From positions 124,001-188,000 of the forward strand of contig ML769486.1 of assembly GCA_009733575.1 (NCBI GenBank): a stretch of 64,000 nt of DNA, given 5' to 3'. Position numbers and translations under genes: made by a program. The DNA comes from Gymnopus androsaceus JB14 (taxonomy: Eukaryota; Basidiomycota; Agaricomycetes; Agaricales; Omphalotaceae). The notes below the pieces were generated by a model, which was given only the letters and a program-made list of their open reading frames with translations, was not told where the DNA came from and ran no database searches. Numbering within the stretch: position 1 is the stretch's first letter; each line of letters starts with the position of its first letter. This document shows positions 56,260 through 64,000 of this stretch, one piece after another.

Positions 56260-56763
56260 CAGTGCTTTTGGAAATCCTTGTCAAAATTGAATTTTGACAG
56301 CTTCATCATTTATAAATAAATGTAATTCTGAAAAGAATCTCTATAGAGATGCACTCCTCCCAAGTTTTCCTGCCTGCTGTCAGAGGCAACCATTATGGTT
56401 ATTCCTGAACTTGTTCACTGTGCTGGATGCTGCCCAGCACAGTGACCAAGTACAAATACTAACTGTTAACCTACTTTAGATAAGTAGTCAGCCTCACTAG
56501 GTTTGGAGGTAAGTAAGTTATGATTCTACAGTTGGACACTGATTTTTGGCATTGGTTAGTATGTGCAGTGGAGGGTGCACACCATTGGCACACAGGGCAC
56601 GCATGCAGCACTCTTCTATGAGGAAGTGGTGGAGGGCACTCAAACTTACGGCCAAATCCCGGTAGCATAACTAAGGGTTTTTCTATTGGATTCCCTTTCT
56701 ATAATTACATTTATTTATTTCCATCACCAAATCAATTTTTGACAAGGATTTCCGAAAGCACTG
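56260..56763. mobile_element. Fold-back element, 504 bp, CAGTGC ends
   Basis: 56260-56325 (CAGTGCTTTTGGAAATCCTT ... AAATAAATGTAATT) is inverted at 56699-56763 with few mismatches. TA precedes the left end but TG follows the right end, so the target duplication is imperfect. The interior has no gene. Confidence 0.55.
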
Positions 56764-58168
56764 TGAGGCTAGCTGAATCTAGCAAAACTTTCAGCTCGAT
56801 TCATGTTGGGCTGATAGCAATGTTTGTCACATTGCCAAACCAAGTCATGAAACTTGGTGTTTAATAAAGCCAAGGACACAGTCCTTGGCACTGTTCAGCT
56901 TGACTCTGGTCAAGCTAAATTTAATAATGTTTGATGCAAACATTCTAGCATGGCTAAGGCCACACTTACTTTTAATTCTCAGCTTGACCCATGTTGAGCT
57001 GATGGCAATGTTTGTTACATTGCCAAACCAAGTTGTTTTCACAACTTGGTGTTTAATATGACCAAGGGCCCTGTTCTAGGCACCCGCACATCTGAAGGTG
57101 AAATTTCACTGCCAGATGAATCCCTGACACCTCCCGTATCCTCACCTCCTCCTCCAGTTCCTCCTTCTGCTCCTGCTCCTCCCCCTTGCATTGATCCAAA
57201 CCCTGGATCGATTCAAGAGGTGAGGTTCACCCCTTGGAAGGCCATGCCTTCCAAATTAATGGTGGTGCATGGCACCACTGTAAATTCACGTTTTGGCACA
57301 GCCAGGTCCGGATAAAGGGACTGGATGGACCAGGTTGCTACCCAGCAACTCCATGAACAAGATCTCCAAGAAATTGGAGATTCACAATTCCTTGACCGGG
57401 GAATTGATTTTAATATCAATGGGTATGCCATTGACAAGTGTTTGGACAGTGGTAAAGACCCACCATCCAGAAATTGTAGGGGGCGAATCCATCATAAACT
57501 ACAACATATTTCTGAAACTCACAGAGCAAGCTCAAAATGTGTACAATGTTCACAAGCAAGTTTTTTTTTCTCCTTGAGAAGGGAAGGGCCAGTGTAGAAA
57601 TACACTAGCTCACTATACATCTGGAGCATGTGGGGTTAAAAATCCCTCAAAACATGACCCACCAGAGGATTGGGTACAGTACATCCAGATGTACCCCAAC
57701 CAATGAAGTATGATCACAATGATCATACTCTCACCCATAATGTATGGGGATGGTTATTAGTAAGTAATCATGCCCCAGTTATAGCAGCGGGGACTTCCAA
57801 GGTGAAGCAGCATTGCTTCACCTTACAAACAGCGGAGTTTTTCACAACTCCGGGACTTTACGCATCCATTACCGGATGTGATGAGACAAATATTGTCTCG
57901 AATATTTGAACATCACTGTATACAGGTGACATTGATAATGCTATGTTGGATGATGTAGCCTTGTTTTATGCCTCCCAAGGCATTCCATTGAAATCGGAAA
58001 AGACATAACTGTCTTTGCCCTTCAGTGGTTGACTATGTTCCATACAATGGACCCTAGTCTTGGATGCAAGTTACATGCAACACATGACCGTGTTCTTCAG
58101 TCCCGTTTCTGAATACATGGCACGCTACCATGCATTCAAAAATCCCAGGATATATTCACAGCATGCTA

Positions 58169-58318
58169 CTGTACCATTTCAATCGAGAGTTCATTGATTC
58201 TGAAAATTTTGACCAAAAAAAATACAAAAGAAATCTGAAAAATCAAGAAAAAATTAAAACCGCATTTCGATTTTTTCGGGGATGACGCATGACTGAACTC
58301 TCGATTGAAATGTTACAG
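58169..58318. mobile_element. TA-flanked MITE, CTGTAC family, copy 3 (150 bp)
   Basis: It starts CTGTACCATTTCAATCGAGA and ends TCGATTGAAATGTTACAG, with TA on both sides (58167-58168, 58319-58320). It is the clearest family member, with about 25-bp TIRs. It is inserted inside the internal region of the LTR element. Confidence 0.88.
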
Positions 58319-58458
58319 TATTGTGAATATGCTCCCAACTTCAGCTATCAAGTTGAAGTTCTTACAAATATGCTCCAGCTGGGTTGACACCCTATCAAAC
58401 CAGTTGGGGGCCCCCTTCCTCTTTGATTGAACTGTAAGCCCAATCTGGCTGGGGAGGG

Positions 58459-59073
58459 TGTAACATCCTTGATCCCTGATTGGCAGGACCTCAGTCTTTA
58501 CAGGCAGCGGTGTGTTCCTGTGCCTGCCAATAATCTATATTATAATTATTATATATTAGACATCAGAAAAAACTGTTTTGGGCCCAGGAGGATCTAAGCT
58601 CACCTAGTCCTCTTAGGCAACCTGAGGCATCCTAGTTGGCCCAGGAAAAAGGGCAAAACTTTGGACACCTCAGGTATCCTAGTCATCCTAGGTGTCCTGG
58701 GAGATCCTGGGATGTCCTGAGGGTGTCCTGGGGTATCCTGAGGCATCCTGGGATAGAAATTTTATCCTAGGATGCCTCAGGATGCCCCAGGATGCCCCAG
58801 GACACCCTCAGGACATCCCAGGATCTCCCAGGACACCTAGGATGACTAGGATACCTGAGGTGTCCAAAGTTTTGCCCTTTTTCCTGGGCCAACTAGGATG
58901 CCTCAGGTTGCCTAAGAGGACTAGGTGACATTAGATCCTCCTGGGCCCAAAACAGTTTTTTCTGATGGAATACCTTAGCTTTTAACCATCACCTCACGAG
59001 TATACCTGAATAAATCCAGTAGTACTCGTTGGTGTGATACTAAAGCTCTAGGCTCCATATAGGAGCCGTTACA
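58459..59073 (+). repeat. 3' LTR, interrupted by a 407-bp palindrome
   Basis: LTR sequence 58459-58560 and 58968-59073 together match the 5' LTR. The pieces are split by the fold-back insertion. A GGGGAGGG purine tract precedes it. Confidence 0.78.
58561..58967. mobile_element. Near-perfect 407-bp palindrome (fold-back insertion) in the 3' LTR
   Basis: The left arm (CATCAGAAAAAACTGTTTTG ... GGCATCCTGGGATA) and the right arm are almost exact complements about a centre near 58763, with a loop of only about 10 nt. The arms themselves contain repeats of a TCCTGGGG/GGCATCCTGAGG type unit. Comparison with the 5' LTR shows insertion into TATTAGAATACC with GA duplicated. No transposase is present. 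Confidence 0.85.
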
Positions 59074-59200
59074 TGATCTCTGCTATAAAGCCTTTACAGT
59101 CTTTGCAGAAAAATTATGCAATCAGTCTCCCATGGAGCATCCTTCACTGACAAAATGCCCCCAACTCTATAGGAAGGCACATGTGCACCATCTCTGGTTC
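59074..59200 (+). pseudogene. Protein kinase gene, C-lobe remnant beyond the LTR element
   Basis: Directly after the target duplication the frame reads CYKAFTVFAEKLCNQSPMEH then PSLTKCPQLYR. This resembles the end of a kinase C-lobe (..fa.kL....P..RPsl..), so it is the missing 3' end of the gene at 51.2-53.5 kb. Confidence 0.5.
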
Positions 59201-60381
59201 CAGCGACCAGTGGTTCCAGTGACCAGTAGTTTCAGTGCTAACAAGCTAAAGCAGCTCCCAAAGAGGAAGCAAGGGAATATGGCCAGATTTTTGTGATGGG
59301 TAGATGATTTCGGACCTGGCATACATATCTTGGTGATAGGAACTCACATATAATTGCTAGAACTCATCTGCTATTTGAATTTTTTTTTTTCTCAATCTTA
59401 TAACAAACCAGGTCTGTTTTTTGAGGATCTCATATATCCATTGCTGCTCACCTGTTGACTCTAGCATAATGTTTATACCATTATGCTGATTATACCGTTT
59501 ATAAATTAGGGGAAACGCTGATGAAAGCAGGATCAAGTGAACTCTGGGAAAGTTGAGGAGTTCAGTTCTGGAAATTAAGTAGAATACTGGTGAGCACTGA
59601 GCTCAAGAGTCAAGCAAAGTTCAAATTTCAAAGATGGAGTTCATTCCAGTTTGATAGTTCAGATGGGGGTTTCAGTTTCAGATTCACAAAATGGACTTAT
59701 TTCTGTTGCTCTGAAAGTTTTGGCTTCTAAGTTCCCAGAGCCAAGAATTTTTCTTTGCACAGAAAAACAACAGGAACTAGTGAATGGTTTTTAAAAGGAA
59801 ATGAATTCAATGCTTGGAAACAGATTTCCATTGAACTCACTTCTCTGGCTGCTGCAGGGTCATGGTAAGTCTCAAGATTCACATTTGGATTGTATTTTGG
59901 GTCTGAAAAGTAAAACACAGTGGGCTGTGGGAGGAGTGTAATGGTGTAAGTGAACTTAGTGTAAGTAGCAGATTCCAGCACAAGTAGGTACACCCCATGA
60001 TGAGCTCAAAGATTTATGAAAAATAAAGAAAATGTATCATTAAAAAAATTGCCACAGTTCAAAATTCTTCTTTTTGATACACATCAGCAAAACCTGTACC
60101 ATCACAATACACTTCTTTTGTCTCTGGAGATCTCTGGAGACCAACATCAGGAAAAGGTTTCTGGACTCAAGGCAGCTTGAGGTTAACTCAAGTTTGAAGG
60201 TAACTGAAGCTTTTACTCAAAACAATCCAGGTCCCTGGGTTGCCTCAGGTCACCCCAAGTTACCCTGGATATCATCTTCATTGAGTATAACACCTGGGCA
60301 GGCTTCAGTAGCCCTGAGGAGGCTCAAGTCACCTCAAGTGCCAAAGAAGAGCAAGTGTTTACTTAAGTAGACTTGCAGCTA
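59201..60381. other. Unassigned AT-rich stretch
   Basis: No gene was recognised. Bases 60125-60345 contain loosely repeated CTCAAG and CCTCAGGTCACC..GTTACCCTGG motifs of about 10 bases that recall the units in the 58.56-kb palindrome. Confidence 0.3.
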
Positions 60382-60650
60382 CTGTACCATTTCAATCAAT
60401 TCGGCGGTCATGGGTAACGGAGGCCTTCTGATGTGCTGAAATTTGACTAGGTCGCAGGTCACATTTTGAAAGTGACAAAAATATCTGGCATGACACACTC
60501 AAAATTGCCTCAAAAAACGCAAAATTTGAGTCAAAATGCCAAAATTTTGCTGGGGTCATGTGGCTCCACTGCAAGGTGACAAATCCAAAAATTTGTTGGG
60601 TCAGTCACGGTCACAAGGGCCTGCCGAAATCGAAATTCGAGTTCACTGTG
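60382..60650. mobile_element. Degenerate MITE, CTGTAC family, copy 4
   Basis: The left end after TA reads CTGTACCATTTCAATCAATT, as in the intact copies. The right end is only weakly matched: the inverted TTCGGCAGG-type segment near 60620 pairs with TTCGGCGGT at 60400. The copy is diverged or truncated. Confidence 0.45.
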
Positions 60651-60751
60651 CATAATAGTGAGCTCAAGGATTAATAAGTATATCTACTACTCTGTAGGTC
60701 TGGGAGTAGTATCTGGGTCACTGTGAGTACCTTATATGTCAAGAAGCACTA

Positions 60752-63176
60752 TGCCAGTCCGAGCTAAAAGGCCTTAAAATACCTTGGAAAACCAAAAGAT
60801 TAATAGCAACCTTCTTTGCAGATGATACTACAGCTTACCTATCCAAAGAAGATGACTTCGGAAAACTCCAGGCAATTCTGGATGAATGGTGCCTAGCGTC
60901 AGGTGCACAATTTAACATCAGTAAAATGGAAGTGATTCCCATTGGCTCACCTGAATACCACAACATGATTCAACAACAGCATTTCCTGAATGGCATTGAT
61001 GGTACCGCAATCCCAGAGCAAGTTAGATAGCCCAAGAAGCCAATGCCATACGCTCACTGGGAGCACTGATAGGAAACGGGGTATGCCAGACAACACCCTG
61101 GACTAGAGTCATTGACAAAATAAACAGTGCCCTTGCTAGATGGGAACAGAGTAAACCCACAATGGAAGGGCATCACCTAATCATTAATATGGTGATAGGC
61201 GGAATGACGCAGTACCTCACAAAAGTGCAAGGTATGCCAAAAGACATTGAGATCCTGTTAGAAAAGAAAATCCACATATTCCTGTGGGATGACAATATAT
61301 GCACCAATAGAAAATGGAGGAAGAAAAGTACTGGATCTCCTAGCCAGAAATGAGGCAATAATGGTGACCTGGCTGCAGTCATACCTTGACTTCAGCCCAG
61401 AAAGGGCAACATGGGCATATGTAGCAGATGCACTTATTGCTCACCACGTCCCTGCATCTGAAGCAAATATCAAGGACCACCGTAAGATTAATATATTCCT
61501 ACAATCATGAAAAACTAAAAAGAAGGACCTACCAAACGATCTAAAAGAAATGATCAAAGTGGCCAAGAACAAGAGTGAGGCTTGAAGGCCTAGCATTCTC
61601 AAGGGACATTCTCAGGAGAATGCCAATATGGTTCCATAGAGAATCAACCCAAGTCCGTAGACTTTACAATGGCAAAGAAAGTAAATGCCTGAAAGATAAT
61701 CATAGGATCAAGTTAGTCGGCGAAGCAGAAACAATGGCAAAATGCATCAATGCACCTAAACATACCAGGAGAAGGGACTGCAAATGTGGCCCATGTAAAG
61801 ATGCTCAGGATAACCACCAATGCTTAATCCCCTATAAATGCTTCAAGAAGGCCAAAGCCCTACTGCAAGCATTACCTCCCAAATGGAACCCCCTATCACA
61901 CCTCCCTGAAGACACCGAACCAGATGAGATCCCAGCTGCATTTGGTGAAAAAACAAGAACGTTTGACTGGAGGATAACAACAAAGGGTAACCTGAGGTGT
62001 TCAGGATATTCACGGAAGGAACAAAAAGCAATGCCTTACTGGACAACTCCTGGGACTCTGCAGATTCGAACGGGATGATCACTGTATTCACAGATGGATC
62101 CTGTGAGGGAAACAGAAGTGATGATGCAAAAACAGGAGCTGGTATATTCTGTGAAGAGGACAAAACCCTGAACAGGGCCATTCGTATACCAGAAAACCTG
62201 GACCAGACAAACTGAATGGGTGAAATAATAGCTATCAAAGAGGCATCTGAAAGAGTCAACAAGGAAACCGAGCTCAAAATAAGCTCAGAGTCCAAAACGT
62301 GCATTGACGGACTGATGGTAAACCTTCAGAAGTGGGAAGACTATGGATATATCGGAATAGCAAACTCAAAAGAATTCCAAGCGACAACTGCAGTCCTGAG
62401 GGCAAGGAAAGCCTTAACTAGCCTTCAGTGGGTAAAAGGCCATGCTCACATTGAAGGTAATGAGAAAGCTGACAAACTGGCAAATGAGGGCCAACTAAAA
62501 ACTGCTATTGACAATATTGAATTGTCCGTAGAAAGGAGTGTCCGGATGACCGGTGCAAAACTCAAAACAATAACTCAGTCGATGGCAACAAAGGCAATAC
62601 AGAACAAGAAAATGAAAACCCCATGCTACCGCAAAGCCCTCCACCATAGAGCACTGAGCAACAAGAAGCAGGTTGGGCAGAGCAAAGTGCTGTGCCAAAG
62701 GAAATTAATGGTACTAAATCATTGGACAAACTGATCTGGAAATCAATAAGGCACAAAGATTTCTCCAGACCCTTCAGGTACTTCCTGTGGATGACCATCC
62801 ACAATGGTTATAAAGTGGGAGACTATTGGAGAAACATACCGACAATGGAACACCATACTGAATGCCACCACTGCAAATGTGATGAGTCCATGGAACACAT
62901 CCTGCTTGAATGCGAGGCCCATGGGCAAGCAAAAATATGGGAGCTTGCAAAAGACTTATGGAATGTAAAAAAGACCGAATGGATTGCACCTGACTTTGGC
63001 ACAATTCTGAGTTGTGGCTTAATAAAGATTAAAGACCCTGAGGGTAAATACATGCGAGGTGACTCAAGATTGTACCGAATTATTGTCTCAGAATCCGCCC
63101 ACCTGATCTGGAAACTGAGGTGTGATAGAGTAATAAACGGAAAAGTGGACTTCTTGGAAACTGAGATTGAGAACTG
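60752..63176 (+). pseudogene. LINE-type retrotransposon remnant (RT and RNase H)
   Basis: It begins inside the reverse transcriptase (KRLIATFFADDTTAYLSKED, the FADD catalytic motif) followed by the thumb region (LDEWCLASGAQFNISKMEVI). Then come a linker (QSYLDFSPERATWAYVADAL, KCINAPKHTRRRDCKCGPCK), an RNase H domain (ITVFTDGSCEGNRSD, then EIIAIKEASERV, SSESKTCIDGL, VKGHAHIEGNEKADKLANEG) and a C-terminal zinc-binding end (CHHCKCDESMEHILLECEAH). RNase H catalytic Asp, Glu, Asp and the HxxGNxxAD motif are all visible. The 5' half of the element is missing. Stops (for example near 61028, 61507, 62213) and frame changes (near 61300, 61575, 62650) show decay. The layout fits a fungal LINE. Confidence 0.85.
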
Positions 63177-64000
63177 ATGGTGTAGGACCATCCAAAGCAG
63201 ACTCAAACTACACCACCAAAATGGCTTGATTGTGATGAGAGCCTAAGCATTGATGTTGATTGATGTTGTGGTGAAGGTCACAAAATGCACTGGCAAAATG
63301 TTTTGTAAACCTCAAATTATAACATTGTCACAGATGTTTTATAAATGGTGAATACAACCATTTGAAAACATCATATCAGATCTCAACGCAATGTTCAACA
63401 TTCAAGTACTAAGTACTAGTATATAAAACTCCCCTCAAGTTGTTCCATGTGTTGTTAAAGTGAATATCTTCCCATAAACAATGGAAGTATTTCTTTTCAG
63501 CACACCAAGTAACTTGCAGCACTGGATGTTGGTGGGAGTTAAACTGGCTTTATCCCGGCTCTTCCTCGATCATGTGATAAAATGTTCATATAAATAAGTG
63601 CAGACAGTGACACGACTCGTTGTTATTTTTGCTTCCTTTTCCCCACAACCACTGCACCTGTCAATGCCAAAGTCTTCAAGCCTTTAGCATTCAATATTCA
63701 ACATTCAATGTTCAATCTCCACATTCAATGTTCAGTTCAACTGCAGTGCACAACACTCGAAGCCCACCCAACACTTGCCTTACCGGTACCAGACCCAGAA
63801 TCCGTCTGCTTCTGGAAGCTCAGCACTGGAATAGCAACTGGATTGCGGCACTATCAAGTTCCGGTTATTGCGCTGGTCAGTTCATATTTTATCTCATTCT
63901 TGTCCATTGCTGACAGTCCTCTTAGATTGAGGTCATTTCCACTGTCCACCATCCTCACTTGTTCCTGTGCAGTGTGCCCAGTTCATCCTTCCATATATCC
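63177..64000. other. Unassigned end of window with CATTCAA(TG/CA)TTCAA repeats
   Basis: Short direct repeats CATTCAATATTCAACATTCA and CATTCAATGTTCA occur at about 63687-63742, after a TATAAATAAG motif at 63590. This could be part of an LTR cut by the window end, but I found no paired end. Confidence 0.3.

Larger units (their letters stand above)
53700..58450. repeat. Serial short-hairpin array inside the LTR element
   Basis: Perfect or near-perfect inverted repeats of 5-11 bp with loops of 0-10 nt follow one another every 20-60 bases. Examples are 53700-53715, 53783-53799, 53798-53817, 53825-53843, 53857-53878, 53883-53905, 54249-54274 (26-base near-palindrome), 54381-54402 (22-base perfect palindrome), 57708-57728 and 57801-57822. 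The flanking kinase region does not show this pattern. Open frames here (54030-54440, 55098-55529, 57046-57315) are low-complexity readings of the repeats. Confidence 0.7.
53502..59073 (+). mobile_element. LTR retroelement-like insertion without gag-pol (5.57 kb)
   Basis: A 192-bp 5' LTR (53502-53693, TGTAATGTCC ... GAGCTGTTACA) and a matching 3' LTR (58459-59073, TGTAACATCC ... GAGCCGTTACA, enlarged by a 407-bp insertion) face the same way about 5 kb apart. A purine-rich tract GGGGAGGG lies directly before the 3' LTR. CGATC precedes and TGATC follows the element, a 5-bp duplication with one mismatch. The flanks are two parts of one kinase gene. The internal region shows no protease, RT or integrase, and no convincing primer-binding site was seen. 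It consists of serial hairpins, a ~180-bp repeat and nested MITEs. It is best described as a large non-autonomous LTR element. Confidence 0.7.

Noticed and set aside
53700..58450. CRISPR array
   Set aside because: There is no constant repeat separated by unique spacers; the stems differ from one another and the genome is eukaryotic.
58692..58928. 78-codon open frame with GxPxxxPGxP-like repeats
   Set aside because: It spans both arms of the 407-bp palindrome and reflects its repeat units, not a gene.

Overview
The window looks like one scaffold of a basidiomycete fungus, probably an Agaricomycete. The evidence is short introns of about 45-60 nt with GT..AG ends and two copies of a KDZ (Kyakuja-Dileera-Zisupton) DNA transposon with a CxC2-type cysteine cluster and an HMG/AT-hook companion gene. 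There are also telomere-like CCCTAA repeats and basidiomycete-style LTR, LINE, hAT and MITE debris. No rRNA, tRNA or bacterial-type feature was recognised. This is a TE-dense accessory region with few host genes.

Layout. 1-9.8 kb: a decayed KDZ element (left copy) that runs off the window start. It holds a KDZ-associated protein of unknown function (+), the KDZ transposase (-), a small associated protein (-) and an HMG/AT-hook gene (+). 10.0-17.9 kb: a solo LTR with a perfect 5-bp target duplication, a 710-bp fold-back mariner-type MITE, nested inverted-repeat elements and a candidate element rich in the ATAAGTTA motif. 18.07-27.03 kb: a 9-kb palindrome whose outer 2.62 kb arms look identical. 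Each arm carries a spliced gene for a secreted protein with a RING-like cysteine pattern. The core has diverged, and the left side has taken in a hAT fragment. 28.9-30.5 kb: an intact five-part host-type gene for a single-pass membrane protein. 30.6-33.2 kb: a TTAA-flanked MITE and otherwise unassigned DNA.

33.19-49.82 kb: the second KDZ copy. I propose it as one 16.6-kb element because 54-bp terminal inverted repeats (46/54 matches) and GTTTAAC-rich subterminal arrays occur at both ends. Inside lie an HMG/AT-hook pseudogene, the same unknown gene, the transposase and an intact 240-aa small gene. Two unknown proteins and an intact spliced GIY-YIG (T5orf172-type) nuclease gene, apparently cargo, complete it. 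Both transposase copies carry frameshifts, so the pair is probably not autonomous.

49.8-64 kb: a 776-bp TIR element, then a protein-kinase pseudogene split by a 5.57-kb LTR element (53.50-59.07 kb). The internal region of that element is not gag-pol. It is a run of dozens of short hairpins with a degenerate ~180-bp repeat, and it hosts several nested MITEs, one of which carries telomere-like repeats. The 3' LTR holds a 407-bp near-perfect palindrome, and the 5' LTR preserves its empty site. A decayed LINE with reverse transcriptase and RNase H remnants closes the window.
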